64,000 nucleotides of DNA from an uncultured Anaerofilum sp. (GTDB lineage Bacteria; Bacillota; Clostridia; Oscillospirales; Ruminococcaceae). Below, in pieces: positions 25,413 through 37,870 of this stretch. The DNA lies in contig CALWZC010000014.1 in the NCBI GenBank assembly GCA_944385935.1, forward strand, positions 1 to 64,000. The letters are read 5' to 3'. The notes under the pieces were generated by a model that searched no databases, was not told the origin of the DNA, and saw nothing but the letters and a program-made list of their open reading frames with translations. The first letter of the stretch is position 1. Each line of letters begins with the position of its first letter. Made by a program: the position numbers and the translations under genes.

Positions 25413-26375
25413 TTATAATTCAATTTTGCCGTATAGTGCAATGCCTTCGCCATCGTTCAGGGTTTCGGTGCGGCGAGGTGCTGGGGAGCCTTCTGTTCCA
25501 CGGGCAGAACCCTCTTTAGAGAAGTTACGACCAGGGCGGCGGTTGCCCATGGGACGCTGACCACCACGGGAATTGCGACCGGGGCGACGGCTACGGGGAG
25601 CAGGATTGTCGGGATAAATTATAACCCGACGGTCGTTTCCTTCTCCACGGCTTTCGCTGTGTACCCCTTCCATCTCACTGATGGCACTGTGGATGATTCG
25701 ACGCTCGTAGGGGTTCATTGGTTCCAGCTCTTGGCTGCGGCCATTTTTCAGCACACGGGCACCAATACGGCGAGCCAGTGCAGCTAAATCACTTTCTCTT
25801 TTGGAGCGATAACCTGCCACATCCAAACCCAGCTTTAGATAATCTCCACCACTGCGGTTTGCGGCAAGACTTGCCAAGTAGCTGAGAGCCTCCATGGTTT
25901 CGCCTCGGCGACCAATGAGGGTACCTGCCTTTTCTCCCTCTACTCGCAATACAACAGCCTCGCTTTGATATACAGGGGTAATGGTAGTATCCATAACTCC
26001 CATTTTTTCAAAGACTTCTGTCAAATACTCTTTTGCAATGGAAATTTTTTCTTCCAAAACAGGGTTCATTTGTAGCTGTTCTTTGGGTTGTTCTTCCACC
26101 ACAGGGACAGCAACTTCTTCCACTGGTTGTACAGGAACAGGCTGAGAAACAACAGACTTTGGCTCCTCCACTGGCTGCACAGGAAGGGGAGGTTCTACGG
26201 GGGCAGACTGCTCCAAAGCTACAGCTTTTACTTTGGCTGGAATAGTGCGGAACAATTTCTTAATGGGCATTTCCAAAATTTCCACGGTTACTTCATCCCG
26301 TGCCAGTCCCAGTTGAGCACAAGCATTTTCAGTGGCTTCTTCCACTGTTTTTCCCGTTGCAACAACTTCTCTCAT
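25413..26375 (-). CDS. jag: Jag/KhpB RNA-binding protein
   Basis: A 320-residue protein with a Jag-N domain (residues 1-55, REVVATGKTVEEATENA), a Pro/Val/Glu-rich linker (about 60-115), a KH domain (about 125-195, AGTLIGRRGETMEALSYLAS) and an R3H domain (ANRSGG...NPYERRIIHSAI). The tail is unusually rich in Arg, Gly and Asn (GRNSRGGQRPMGNRRPGRN), an extra RNA-binding feature. In other Gram-positives it works with KhpA on RNAs and influences cell elongation. The ATG at 26375 has AAAGGAG 9 bases upstream. It directly follows yidC. Confidence 0.93.
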   Translation of the reverse strand: MREVVATGKTVEEATENACAQLGLARDEVTVEILEMPIKKLFRTIPAKVKAVALEQSAPVEPPLPVQPVEEPKSVVSQPVPVQPVEEVAVPVVEEQPKEQLQMNPVLEEKISIAKEYLTEVFEKMGVMDTTITPVYQSEAVVLRVEGEKAGTLIGRRGETMEALSYLASLAANRSGGDYLKLGLDVAGYRSKRESDLAALARRIGARVLKNGRSQELEPMNPYERRIIHSAISEMEGVHSESRGEGNDRRVIIYPDNPAPRSRRPGRNSRGGQRPMGNRRPGRNFSKEGSARGTEGSPAPRRTETLNDGEGIALYGKIEL

Positions 26376-26381
26376 GGTCAA

Positions 26382-27425
26382 TTACTCCTTTCCGTCTGCG
26401 GGCACACCCAAAGGTGTGGTGCGCTCGTCCTTGTATTTTTCTTGGTCAAGTTCTCTTGCTTTTGCAAGACGCAACTTTACCATTTCTGCTTCGGTTACTT
26501 CCTTTACTTGGGTTACGCCTGTTTTGGCATCGGTAACTACTACCTGCTTTTTCTGCTTTTTGGCTTGTTTCTTTTCTTCAATCTCTGCAAGCACTTGTTC
26601 CTTCATCTTTTGGGGGTCATACATCATCTTCATGAAAATGCTCTGCAAAATCATGGTGATGTTAGAGATGGTGTAGTACAGAGAGAAAGCAACAGGAACT
26701 TGGAAGCTGTAGGTGACAAACATCAAGCTCATAATCCAAGGCATCCATTTCATGCTGCCCTGCATTTCCTGTCCACTCATTTTGGTAATAACAATGTTGG
26801 AAAGGAACATGGTCAAAACCGACAATACAGGGAACACCAACAAGGGCAAAAACTCAGGAGAAAAGTTGAGTTGTGGCATTTGGCTTAGGTCAATGCCTAA
26901 AAAGTGGAAGTTAAATGTCTGAATTTTTTCCACTTGCTCTGCACTAAACCACTGCAATGCGGCGGTGGGGTCTGCCTGCACCCGTGAAATCATGGCATTT
27001 TGGGCCATGTAGTTGTTGGTGATGTTCATACCAGTCATGGCAGCGTTGATGGCATCCACAGGAATGCGCAAGATATGCTGCAAAGGCTTGTATACAACAT
27101 CAATCACACCAAACATCACCAGCAAGGTGAGCAGCATGGGCATACAACCTGCCATGGGAGAAAATCCATATTCCTCCTGCAAGCGAAGCAGTTCTTCCTG
27201 TTGCTTCTGCTTATCGTTTGCCCATTTTTTGTTGATTTCGTTAATCATTGGCTGGTATGCCTGCATCCTTGCGGTGCTTTTTTGCTGCTTAATGGTGAAA
27301 GGCAGCATTGCTACCCTTACCAACACAGTAAACAACACAATTGACCAACCATAGCTGTTTACAACCTGATAAATCAGGTCCATGACCCATCCAAGAGGGC
27401 CACCAAGAAAACCGAGAAAACCCAT
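26382..27425 (-). CDS. yidC: Membrane protein insertase YidC/OxaI
   Basis: A 347-residue insertase that helps proteins into the membrane with or without Sec. It shows the conserved core of about five membrane helices (residues about 10-35, 90-112, 175-200, 215-235, 240-260) and a long basic C-terminal tail rich in Lys/Gln, as used for ribosome binding. It begins almost directly with the first core helix and has no lipoprotein signal, unlike Bacillus SpoIIIJ. yidD-rnpA-rpmH lie upstream and jag 6 bases downstream. Confidence 0.96.
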   Translation of the reverse strand: MGFLGFLGGPLGWVMDLIYQVVNSYGWSIVLFTVLVRVAMLPFTIKQQKSTARMQAYQPMINEINKKWANDKQKQQEELLRLQEEYGFSPMAGCMPMLLTLLVMFGVIDVVYKPLQHILRIPVDAINAAMTGMNITNNYMAQNAMISRVQADPTAALQWFSAEQVEKIQTFNFHFLGIDLSQMPQLNFSPEFLPLLVFPVLSVLTMFLSNIVITKMSGQEMQGSMKWMPWIMSLMFVTYSFQVPVAFSLYYTISNITMILQSIFMKMMYDPQKMKEQVLAEIEEKKQAKKQKKQVVVTDAKTGVTQVKEVTEAEMVKLRLAKARELDQEKYKDERTTPLGVPADGKE

Positions 27426-27558
27426 ATTTCACTCATTTCTGTTCCTGCTGCACCAAGAACCTAAATTTTATCGTAGAAACCTGCGGGTGTGCAGGGTGCA
27501 GGTGATAGCCTGTTTTTGGGAAAACAGACTACACGAAGACAAACAGAACGGGAAGCAA

Positions 27559-27792
27559 CTATGACTTCCATTTTCCTTTTGGGGGCACAGGGTCTCTCCC
27601 ACAGCCTCCAAAGGGATTGCAGCGCAAAATTCTCCACACAGCCAGCACTGTACCTTTGACAGCACCATGAATAGTAATTGCTTCAATGGCATACTGGCTA
27701 CAACTGGGAACAAACCGACAGTTATTTCCCAAAAGAGGTGAAAGAAATTTTTGGTAGCAGCGAATGAGGAAAATCAACCCTTTGGAAATCAT
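27559..27792 (-). CDS. yidD: Membrane protein insertion efficiency factor YidD
   Basis: A 77-residue protein with the family motif [13 protein letters not shown] and the closing [12 protein letters not shown] segment; an N-terminal amphipathic helix probably lies on the membrane. Its ATG overlaps the rnpA stop as ATGA, so it is coupled to rnpA. The 133-base gap to yidC shows nothing recognisable. Confidence 0.95.
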   Translation of the reverse strand: MISKGLIFLIRCYQKFLSPLLGNNCRFVPSCSQYAIEAITIHGAVKGTVLAVWRILRCNPFGGCGRDPVPPKGKWKS

Positions 27793-28148
27793 TCCGGTTG
27801 CTCTGCTTGGGTTGCTTGTAATACCCCAGCAGCCTCCAACTGCTTTTTCATTACTTTTTCCAGCTGCCAACTTTTGCTTTGGGCAGTTTTGCCTCTTGCT
27901 ACAAAAACCAAATCCCAGCTACCCACATTTTGGGGCAAAAGTTGCTGCATGGCAGCCCGAATGACCCGGCGGGCACGGTTGCGGGTGACGGCGTTTCCAA
28001 TTTTTTTGCTGGAAGTAATGCCCACCCTTGTTTGGCCGGTGCGGGTTTTTACCACATAGAGCACCAACAAGGGATGTACAAAGGATTTTCCCCGGGTATA
28101 GGCACGGGTAAACTCCTTATTTTTGGTCAAAGTACGGTATCGCACCAC
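27789..28148 (-). CDS. rnpA: Ribonuclease P protein component
   Basis: A 119-residue basic protein that binds the RNase P RNA and helps trim tRNA 5' ends. The RNR motif is present ([19 protein letters not shown]), as is the N-terminal [19 protein letters not shown] 28148 has GGGGG 6 bases upstream; TTG 28151 is an alternative. It lies between rpmH and yidD as in most bacteria. Confidence 0.96.
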   Translation of the reverse strand: MVRYRTLTKNKEFTRAYTRGKSFVHPLLVLYVVKTRTGQTRVGITSSKKIGNAVTRNRARRVIRAAMQQLLPQNVGSWDLVFVARGKTAQSKSWQLEKVMKKQLEAAGVLQATQAEQPE

Positions 28149-28251
28149 CAAAAACCCCCTAAATTGAAAAATAAGGCCACTGCAAAAGTGACCTTTCCAT
28201 ACAGCCAGCCTTTAAAAAGGGCTTGCTGCTGCTTGTTAATGATGCAATCAA

Positions 28252-28386
28252 TTACACTGCCAATTTTGCGCGGCCCTTTGCACGACGAGCACGAATTACC
28301 TTGCGGCCGTTCTTGGTGCTCATGCGATTCAGGAAACCGTGAACACGGGAGCGATGACGCTTCTTAGGCTGATATGTTCTTTTCAT
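28252..28386 (-). CDS. rpmH: 50S ribosomal protein L34
   Basis: A 44-residue, very basic protein that matches L34 along its whole length, starting [18 protein letters not shown] and ending GRAKLAV. GGAGGAAA lies upstream. It is the first gene of the rpmH-rnpA-yidD operon. Confidence 0.98.
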   Translation of the reverse strand: MKRTYQPKKRHRSRVHGFLNRMSTKNGRKVIRARRAKGRAKLAV

Positions 28387-28486
28387 TTTCTATTTCCTCC
28401 AAGCTTGGGCCCCTTAGGGGCAAATTTTATAGCACTCTGGTGCAGAACGTACACATCTTTTTCAAGGGACAGCCCTGCAACTTAGA

Positions 28487-28516
28487 AGTATACACAATTC
28501 CTGCTGCTTCTGTCAA
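28487..28516 (-). promoter_or_regulatory. Promoter of rpmH-rnpA
   Basis: Minus-strand -35 TTGACA (28511-28516) and -10 TATACT (28487-28492) with an 18-base spacer. A short GC hairpin (GGGCCCCTTAGGGGC-like, about 28406-28421) lies in the roughly 95-base leader. Confidence 0.85.
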
Positions 28517-28646
28517 GTCCTGGGCAGAAAAAAAGCTGGTTTTGCAATCTTAGCTGTTGTTGGAAATGGGGTTTAATTTTCAACAAGTTTTTAGTGCTTT
28601 CTGTTTAGTGTTTTATATTACCTCTATATAAATAGGTTTAAACCTG

Positions 28647-28675
28647 TTGAAAAGTGGTTGAAAAAATGTTATAAT
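28647..28675 (+). promoter_or_regulatory. dnaA promoter
   Basis: -35 TTGAAA (28647-28652) and perfect -10 TATAAT (28670-28675), 17-base spacer, about 68 bases ahead of the dnaA start. The -35 lies inside a TGTTGAAAA motif. Confidence 0.85.
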
Positions 28676-28742
28676 TCTTGTATTCCTGTGCAAAACCTGT
28701 TCAGAGAAAATTTGCTACCCGTCTTGGAGGGGCTGCATCGCT

Positions 28743-30065
28743 ATGAACTCTTTTAACGAAGTATTTGACGCAATTAAAGATTACTGTAGGGACCGTTTAC
28801 CCGCAGCAACCTATACACTGTTTATTGTGGGGCTGGAACCGGTGGATTTCAGTGGGGACACTGCCACCCTTTCAGCCCGCAGTGATTTTTTAAAGGGCAT
28901 TATTACCGACCGGTATATTCCTTTGCTTAAGGAAGCCTTTCGGGTAATTTTGGGCTTTGATGTAGAAATTAAGGTAATTGTTGCAGGAGAGCCAGAACCA
29001 GCACCTGCGGCCCCAGCAGCCACTGCTCAGGCCGAAATGCCCGCAGCACAGGGCAGCTATGCCCTAACATTTGAAAATTTTATTGTTGGTTCCACCAACA
29101 AATTTGCTCATGCTGCCGCCCAGGCAGTTGCTGCCAATCCTTCTGGGGCATATAACCCTCTTTTTATTTATGGTGGTTCTGGTCTTGGTAAAACCCATTT
29201 GTTGAAAGCCATTCAGTTGGAAATTAGCCGTAACCAACCACAATATAATTTGGTTTATGTAGATGGCGAAAAATTTACCAACGAAATTATCAATGCTATT
29301 CGAGAGGGTTCTACCGCAGAATTTCATCAAAAATATCGTGCTGCCGATGTTTTATTAGTGGACGATATTCAGTTTATTGGTGGTAAAGAAAGTACCCAAG
29401 AGGAATTTTTCCACACCTTTAATACCTTGTATCAGGCTGGTAAACAAATTGTATTAGCCAGCGACCGTCCTCCCAAAGAAATAAAAAGTTTGGAGGATAG
29501 ACTGCGCACCCGTTTTGAAATGGGCCTTACTGCGGACATTCAACCCCCAGACTTTGAAACCCGTGTTGCCATTATCCGCCGAAAAGCGGACCTTTTGCAC
29601 CTAGATATGCCAGATGATGTGGCTGAATTTATTGCCAATCATTTAAAAGACAATATCCGACAACTAGAGGGAGCTGTCAAAAAACTGGATGCTTACCGCC
29701 TTCTAGAAGGCATTCAGCCTGTATTAGGGGTTGCACAAAATGCCATTAAGGATATTTTAAACGAAACACAGCCAGTTCCTGTGACCATAGAACGCATTGT
29801 CAATGAAGTGGCCCGCACATACAACATCAGCCCCGAAGAGATTCGAGGCAGAAAACGAACTGCTAACATCGCCAGTGCTCGCCGTACTACCATTTATGTG
29901 GTGCGCGAAATTACAGGTATGAGCATGGAGGACATTGGCCAAGAATTTGGTGGACGAGACCATTCCACCATTGTATATGCTTTGAAAGAAGCTACTCGGG
30001 AAATTGAAACAGACACACGTATGCGGGAAACTGTAGAGGATATTATCAAAAACATTCGAGCATAA
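28743..30065 (+). CDS. dnaA: Chromosomal replication initiator protein DnaA
   Basis: A 440-residue initiator. Domain I is at residues 1-75, a short Ala/Pro/Glu-rich domain II follows (about 80-100), domain III is the AAA+ ATPase with Walker A GGSGLGKTH (about 140) and Walker B LLVDDIQF, and domain IV binds DnaA boxes through GGRDHSTIVYA (about 405). All key residues are present. TTGGAGGGG lies upstream of the ATG. The domain II linker is short. It faces away from rpmH as in nearly all Firmicutes. Confidence 0.98.
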   Translation: MNSFNEVFDAIKDYCRDRLPAATYTLFIVGLEPVDFSGDTATLSARSDFLKGIITDRYIPLLKEAFRVILGFDVEIKVIVAGEPEPAPAAPAATAQAEMPAAQGSYALTFENFIVGSTNKFAHAAAQAVAANPSGAYNPLFIYGGSGLGKTHLLKAIQLEISRNQPQYNLVYVDGEKFTNEIINAIREGSTAEFHQKYRAADVLLVDDIQFIGGKESTQEEFFHTFNTLYQAGKQIVLASDRPPKEIKSLEDRLRTRFEMGLTADIQPPDFETRVAIIRRKADLLHLDMPDDVAEFIANHLKDNIRQLEGAVKKLDAYRLLEGIQPVLGVAQNAIKDILNETQPVPVTIERIVNEVARTYNISPEEIRGRKRTANIASARRTTIYVVREITGMSMEDIGQEFGGRDHSTIVYALKEATREIETDTRMRETVEDIIKNIRA

Positions 30066-30320
30066 AATCTCCTGTCTGTTGAAAGGCTTTATTTCCACTA
30101 AAAAGTTTTCCACTATTTCAACATAGTTTTCAACTATAAACATGTAGTTTCCCACACATACTGTGAAAAACTTAAAAGTTTTAACAATTTCAACATTTTT
30201 TACACAAGTCATGTACTTTTTTCCACAATGATATTTTTTGGATTGTATATGACTTTTTTAGGGTTTTCCACACAACTCACACTCCCTACTACTACAACTA
30301 CTACAAAAACTTTCTGAATT
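30066..30320. other. oriC: Probable oriC: DnaA boxes and DnaA-trio element between dnaA and dnaN
   Basis: One-mismatch DnaA boxes (relative to TTATNCACA) are TTTTACACA (30198-30206), TTTTCCACA (30219-30227), TTTTCCACA (30264-30272) and, on the minus strand, TTTTTCACA (30162-30170); TTTTCCACT at 30106-30114 is weaker. After the last box come a C-rich tract and CTA-CTA-CTA-CAA-CTA-CTA (30286-30303), whose complement read 3'-5' is GAT-GAT-GAT-GTT-GAT-GAT, the DnaA-trio pattern known from Bacillus at the unwinding site. Four TTTCAAC-type motifs (30077-30195) also lie here. Confidence 0.8.
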
Positions 30321-30324
30321 CTGT

Positions 30325-30347
30325 AAAGAGGATTTTTTCTCCTCTTT
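30325..30347 (+). terminator. Terminator after dnaA/oriC
   Basis: An 8-bp stem (AAAGAGGA with TCCTCTTT), 7-base T-rich loop, then a T/C-rich tail TTCTTTT. A TATAAT at 30366-30371 beyond it is the likely dnaN -10; no clear -35 was seen. Confidence 0.65.
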
Positions 30348-30401
30348 TTCTTTTAATACAAATAGTATAATACCTTACTTGTAAAGTAAAAGGAGAAGAT
30401 T

Positions 30402-31520
30402 ATGAAAATTATTTGCACACGTACTTTATTAGCAGATGCCATTGCGGGCGTTTCTCGTGCTGTATCTGGTAGAAGTACAATTCCTGCTTTGGAAGGAATT
30501 CTTTTACAGGCAGAGGGATTTCAGGTCACTCTTACTGGTCATGACACAGAAATTGCTATTACTACAACAATAGAAGCAAATGTAATGGAACCAGGACAGG
30601 CTGTAATTCCCGCTAAATTGTTTGGTGATTTGGTTCGTCGTATGAACGGCGAAGAGATTGAAATTACCACTACCATGAATGGCACCGCAAATATCAAAGG
30701 TGCCAGCGCAGAGTTTGATATTTCCTCTTTTAGTGTGGATGATTATCCAACATTGCCTACACCTGGAGCTGAAAAAGCTTTAGAAATTCAAGCAAGTGTT
30801 CTCAATGAAATGATTTCCCGCACGTTATATGCTGTTTCTCAGGATGATAAAAAGCCTGTTCATACAGGAGAATTGTTTAGCATTGAGGAAAATAAACTGA
30901 CTGTTGTTGCCTTGGATGGTTATCGTTTGGCAATTACTGAGCAGGAAATCTCTTCTTCCCAGCAGTTGGATATTATTATTCCAGCCAAAGCTCTAACAGA
31001 GGTTTCTCGACTAATGGGAGATGGAGAAGAAGTTGTAAAAATATCGGCAAATCGTCATTTTGTTGTGTTTATTGCTGGCGGGTACACAATTATCAGTCGA
31101 TTGCTGGAAGGGGCATTTTTGGACTATAAACGAGTAGTTCCCCAAGGATACCGCACACGTGTAGAAATTGATGTAAAAATGTTTGTGGAAACCGTAGAAC
31201 GTGCCAGCTTGATTATTACTGAACGTTTGAAAAACCCCTTGCGTATTACCTTTGGAGATAATGTTATTGTTCGCTGCCAAACCAATCTGGGCAAAGTTCA
31301 TGATTCCATGGATGCTGTTGTAGAGGGAGAAGCAGTGGAAATTGGATTTAACAACCGCTATTTGTTGGATGCTCTGCGGAATTCCGGCTGTGAAAAGGTT
31401 GTTTTGGAACTATCTGGACCATTGTCCCCTGTAAAAGTTTTGCCATCGGCACAGGATTTGGAACAAGGAAAACGCCCCTTCCAATTCCTGGTTTTGCCTG
31501 TGCGTTTTAAGAATGATTGA
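30402..31520 (+). CDS. dnaN: DNA polymerase III beta subunit (sliding clamp)
   Basis: A 372-residue clamp protein of three repeated domains that encircles DNA and tethers polymerases. Typical features: MKIICTRTLLADAIAGVSRAV start, GYRLA near residue 170 and the C-terminal LPVR, part of the binding pocket for client proteins. AAAAGGAGAAG precedes the ATG. Confidence 0.98.
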   Translation: MKIICTRTLLADAIAGVSRAVSGRSTIPALEGILLQAEGFQVTLTGHDTEIAITTTIEANVMEPGQAVIPAKLFGDLVRRMNGEEIEITTTMNGTANIKGASAEFDISSFSVDDYPTLPTPGAEKALEIQASVLNEMISRTLYAVSQDDKKPVHTGELFSIEENKLTVVALDGYRLAITEQEISSSQQLDIIIPAKALTEVSRLMGDGEEVVKISANRHFVVFIAGGYTIISRLLEGAFLDYKRVVPQGYRTRVEIDVKMFVETVERASLIITERLKNPLRITFGDNVIVRCQTNLGKVHDSMDAVVEGEAVEIGFNNRYLLDALRNSGCEKVVLELSGPLSPVKVLPSAQDLEQGKRPFQFLVLPVRFKND

Positions 31521-31608
31521 CCTAAAACAAGTTACTGAAAAAATATGCAGTCTTATACAAAGATAGATTGTAAATCTTGCTATATGTAAGATTGGATTGG
31601 AAATACAA

Positions 31609-31821
31609 ATGAAAAATATTGAAATCACAACAGAATTTATTAAATTGGATGCTTTGCTGAAGTATGCTGCTTTGGTGGAAACTGGTGGTGAGGCAAAGCA
31701 ATTGGTACAAAATGGCGAAGTCAAAGTAAATGGGGAAGTATGTACCATGCGAGGAAAAAAATTGCGCAATGGGGATGTTGTAGAAGCTGTGGGGCAAAAG
31801 GTACAGGTGACTCAAGCGTGA
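31609..31821 (+). CDS. yaaA: S4-domain RNA-binding protein YaaA
   Basis: A 70-residue protein made of a single S4 RNA-binding domain ([41 protein letters not shown]). In Bacillus it occupies the same place between dnaN and recF and is linked to ribosome assembly. The ribosome site is weak (GATTGGAAA); a TTG at 31597 is an alternative start. The stop overlaps the recF GTG. Confidence 0.93.
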   Translation: MKNIEITTEFIKLDALLKYAALVETGGEAKQLVQNGEVKVNGEVCTMRGKKLRNGDVVEAVGQKVQVTQA

Positions 31822-32865
31822 AAATTACACGCATAGAGCTCACAAACTTCCGCAATATTTGCCAAGCTGAGTTAGAACCAGAAGATGGCCTAACCGTAAT
31901 TTTCGGAAAAAATGGTCAAGGAAAAACCAATCTTTTGGAGGCAATTTGGCTGTTGACTGGTGCCAAAAGTTTTCGAGGGGCTAAAGATGCAGAACTTATC
32001 CAGCGAAAACAGCAGTTTTCCATTATTCGGGCAGAGATAGAAACCCAAGATATGGAAAAAGAAATCCAAATTTCCATCTGTCCACCGGGCAGCCCAAAAC
32101 CCGGCCGCACCGCCAAAGTATCAGGAGTAGACCAAGGCAGAGCCTCCAATTTAGCAGGTTTGTTCCGAGCTGTGGTATTTGAGCCCAACCATCTTAGTTT
32201 GGTAAAAGGTAGCCCTGAAGGACGGCGAAAGTTTGTAGATTCTGCATTGTGTCAGCTATATCCTGGTTATTTGGCAGAATATAGGCGATATTTGCAAGTT
32301 CTTTCCCAAAAAAATGCCTTATTAAAACATTATCGCCGCACCCCGGGAGCTGCCGAAATGTTGGATATCTATGATGAACAAATGGCACAAGCCGCCCAAA
32401 AAATTACCCAAAGGCGACAAGATTATATTGCAACATTGGCACCCCTTGCCACCCAAAATTATGCGAATATTAGCCATGGGGCAGAAAAGTTGGAAATTGC
32501 ATATATTCCCACAGCACCACAAGGAAATTTGCAAGAAATACTGCGAAACAATCGTAAAGAGGACTTACGGTGTGGATTTTGCACCGTAGGCCCTCATAGA
32601 GAGGATATTTCTATTTTTATCAATGGTCAGCCAGCCCGTACCGATGCAAGCCAAGGCCAGCAGCGCAGTGCTGTGTTAAGCCTAAAATTGGCAGAGGCAA
32701 CCATGATAGAGCAAATTACACAAGAACATCCTGTTATGCTATTGGATGATGTGCTCAGCGAGTTGGATGAAGGGCGACAACAATACCTTCTAAGCCGCAT
32801 GGAAGGAAAACAGATTTTTGTTTCGGGGTGTGATGGAACAATGTTCCGCAAAACAAGGGGAAAAA

Positions 32866-32881
32866 TGTTCCACATGGAACA
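32866..32881. other. parS-like site 3 inside recF
   Basis: TGTTCCACATGGAACA, identical to the site within the noc terminator and the reverse complement of site 1. An everted pair GGAACA-A-TGTTCC lies 20 bases upstream (32835-32847). Together the three sites span about 12.6 kb around oriC. Confidence 0.82.
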
Positions 32882-32916
32882 AGGAACCCTAAAACCATGG
32901 AAAAAGGGGGAATTGG

Positions 32917-35143
<2,227 letters not shown>

Positions 35144-35182
35144 GCCTTTGGCTTTCCTCCGCAAGAAAAGACAGGTGAAAAC

Positions 35183-37738
35183 ATGACGGAAAATATTACC
35201 CCCGGCACAAAATTGATTGTGCGGGATATTAAAGAAGAAATGGAATCTGCTTTTATCGACTATTCTATGTCGGTAATTGTGTCCCGTGCCCTTCCTGATG
35301 TACGGGATGGACTAAAGCCAGTACACCGGCGCATTTTGTACACCATGTATGAGCGTGGCAATGACCCTAGCCACCCCTACCGCAAATCCGCTGATACAGT
35401 TGGTGCTGTGTTGGGTGCTTACCATCCCCATGGCGATGCTTCTGTATATGATGCCATGGTTCGTCTGGCACAGGATTTTTCTCTGCGCTATCCTTTGGTA
35501 GATGGTCAGGGAAACTTTGGTAGTGTGGATGGTGACCCCCCTGCTGCCTACCGTTATACCGAGGCCCGTATGAGCAAAATGGCTGTGGAGCTGCTAACAG
35601 ACATTGAAAAGAAAACGGTAGATTTTGGCCCCAACTTTGACGAAACCAAAGAAGAACCAAAGGTATTGCCCAGCCGTTTCCCCAACCTGTTGGTAAATGG
35701 TTCCACCGGTATTGCAGTTGGTATGGCAACCAATATTCCCCCTCACAATTTGGGAGAAGTCATTGATGGTATTGTTGCCCTGATTGATGACCCTGAATTG
35801 GATATGGCACAGCTTATGGACTATATCCAAGGCCCCGACTTCCCCACCGGCGGCATTATTATGGGAAAAAGCGGTATTCGTGCTGCCTATGCTACCGGAC
35901 GGGGAAAAATTACCCTCCGTGGACGGGCAGAAATTGAGGAACAGAAAAACGGTCGTTTCCATATTATCATCACCGAGATTCCCTACATGGTAAACAAAGC
36001 CAGACTGCAAGAGCATATTGCAGATTTGGTCAAGGAAAAACGCATTGAAGGCATTAGTGATATCAACGATGAATCCAACCGCCAAGGAATGCGTGTGGTT
36101 GTAGAGCTGAAAAAGGATGCCAACCCTCAAGTGGTACTCAATCAGCTTTACCGCTATACCCAGTTGCAAGATACCGTAGGCGTTATTATGCTGGCCCTTG
36201 ACCATGGTGTTCCTAAGGTAATGAATCTAAAATCCATGCTGGAAAAGTATATTCAGTTCCAAGGAGAAGTGATTCGCCGCCGTACCCAGTTTGACCTGAA
36301 AAAAGCAAAAGACCGTGCCCATATTTTGGAGGGCTTGCGTCGTGCGGTTGATATTGTGGACGAGGTTATTTACACCATTCGCCATTGTGGTGGAGGTCAA
36401 GCAGAGGCAAAAGCTGCCATTATGGAGAAATTTGGCTTTGATGAACCCCAAGCAGATGCCATCTGTAAATTTCCTTTGGGCCGTTTGGCAGGATTGGAAA
36501 TTCAAAAAATTGATGGCGAACTGGGCGAACTGCACAGCAATATTGAGGACTGGGAGTCTATCCTAGCAGATGAAAGCCGTGTAATGGGAATTGTAAAAGA
36601 GGAATTGCTGGCATTGCGGGAGAAATATGCCGATGCCCGCCGTACAGAAATTCAACACGTTTCGGGAGAAGTGGACATTGAGGACTTGATTCCCGTGGAA
36701 GACTGTGTATTTACTCTCACCCACGCTGGTTATATCAAACGCTTGCCAAAGGACACCTATCAGGCCCAAAAGCGTGGCGGTAGGGGTATTTCTGGTATGA
36801 CACGCAAGGAGGAGGACTTTGTAGAAACCATGTTTATTGGTTCTACCCATGACTATATCCTCTTTGTTACCGACCAGGGAAGAATTTACCGCTTAAAAGG
36901 CTACCAAATTTATGAGGGAAGCCGAACCAGCAAGGGCACCAATATTGTAAACCTGCTGGAATTGCAAAACGGTGAAAAGGTAACCACTATGCTGCGTCTT
37001 GCCCAAGACCAGCAGGAGGGCTATTTGACCATGGTTACCGCTGGTGGATACATCAAACGTACTCCCCTAAACCAGTATGCAAATATCCGTAAATCTGGGC
37101 TAATCGCCATCAATCTGGAAGAAAACGATTCTTTGGCATGGACTCGCATTACCACTGGAGAAAATCAGCTTTTGGTGGCAACACGAAACGGGCAGGCAAT
37201 CCGATTTTACGAATCCGATGCCCGCAGTATGGGACGTACTGCCAGAGGTGTGCGCTGTGTTCGCTTAATGGGTGATGACAAGGTTGTTGGTGTAGGTCTA
37301 TTGCGTGAAGGTGCAACGGTCTTTACTGTTACCGAGCAAGGAAAGGGCCGCCGAACCAACATCGAAGATTACCGTATGCAACGCCGTGGCGGTAAGGGTA
37401 TCCGAAACTATGCAAAGGGCACCGTTGCAGGTATCAAAGTATTGGATGACACTGATGATATTATCTTGATTTCTATGGATGGTGTTATCATCCGTATGCA
37501 CGCTGCTGACATCAATGTACAAAGCCGCTATGGAAGTGGTGTTCGTGTAATGCGTTTGGGTGAAACTGATAAGGTAGTAACTGTTGCCCGAACCGAGCAC
37601 GACGACACCGAAGAATTGGCAAAGCCAGAGCAAGAAGAAATGGAAGAATTGACACTGGAAGAAATTGCTGCACTGGAAGCAGAGGACGCTGCCAGCGACA
37701 ATGAACCAGTGGAAGATGAACCAGAAGAGCAAGAATAA
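35183..37738 (+). CDS. gyrA: DNA gyrase subunit A
   Basis: An 851-residue breakage-reunion subunit. The catalytic tyrosine lies in [11 protein letters not shown] (about residue 123), the coiled-coil arm and six-blade C-terminal domain follow, and the GyrA box QRRGGKG is at about residue 732, marking a true gyrase rather than topoisomerase IV. The quinolone region reads [12 protein letters not shown], with Ala where E. coli has Ser83, as in several other lineages. The last about 45 residues are highly acidic. AGGTGA precedes the ATG. Confidence 0.99.
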   Translation: MTENITPGTKLIVRDIKEEMESAFIDYSMSVIVSRALPDVRDGLKPVHRRILYTMYERGNDPSHPYRKSADTVGAVLGAYHPHGDASVYDAMVRLAQDFSLRYPLVDGQGNFGSVDGDPPAAYRYTEARMSKMAVELLTDIEKKTVDFGPNFDETKEEPKVLPSRFPNLLVNGSTGIAVGMATNIPPHNLGEVIDGIVALIDDPELDMAQLMDYIQGPDFPTGGIIMGKSGIRAAYATGRGKITLRGRAEIEEQKNGRFHIIITEIPYMVNKARLQEHIADLVKEKRIEGISDINDESNRQGMRVVVELKKDANPQVVLNQLYRYTQLQDTVGVIMLALDHGVPKVMNLKSMLEKYIQFQGEVIRRRTQFDLKKAKDRAHILEGLRRAVDIVDEVIYTIRHCGGGQAEAKAAIMEKFGFDEPQADAICKFPLGRLAGLEIQKIDGELGELHSNIEDWESILADESRVMGIVKEELLALREKYADARRTEIQHVSGEVDIEDLIPVEDCVFTLTHAGYIKRLPKDTYQAQKRGGRGISGMTRKEEDFVETMFIGSTHDYILFVTDQGRIYRLKGYQIYEGSRTSKGTNIVNLLELQNGEKVTTMLRLAQDQQEGYLTMVTAGGYIKRTPLNQYANIRKSGLIAINLEENDSLAWTRITTGENQLLVATRNGQAIRFYESDARSMGRTARGVRCVRLMGDDKVVGVGLLREGATVFTVTEQGKGRRTNIEDYRMQRRGGKGIRNYAKGTVAGIKVLDDTDDIILISMDGVIIRMHAADINVQSRYGSGVRVMRLGETDKVVTVARTEHDDTEELAKPEQEEMEELTLEEIAALEAEDAASDNEPVEDEPEEQE

Positions 37739-37797
37739 TTGCCCCTTGCATACTTTGGTAAAAATCTATACTATATAGCCAGTTCATCATAAAATAG

Positions 37798-37834
37798 TAA
37801 ATCCTCCGTATGGTTATAGCCACACGGAGGATTA
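37798..37834 (+). terminator. Terminator after gyrA
   Basis: A stem of about 14 pairs with one mismatch (TAATCCTCCGT... with ...ACGGAGGATTA), 7-base loop, followed by a T-run; the left flank also has A residues, so it may serve the convergent peptidase gene. Confidence 0.88.
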
Positions 37835-37870
37835 TTTTTTTGCCATTTTTAAAGAATCTAATAAAATTTG

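Larger units (their letters stand above)
28387..28742. other. rpmH-dnaA intergenic region (left part of the origin region)
   Basis: This 356-base gap carries the divergent rpmH and dnaA promoters. No DnaA box with one mismatch or fewer to TTATCCACA was found. Instead, the sequence TTTTCAACA (28577-28585), its complement TGTTGAAAA (28645-28653) and GGTTGAAAA (28656-28664) recur; each of the first two is a two-mismatch DnaA box. The last two overlap and follow the dnaA -35, suggesting a role in dnaA control. Confidence 0.5.
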
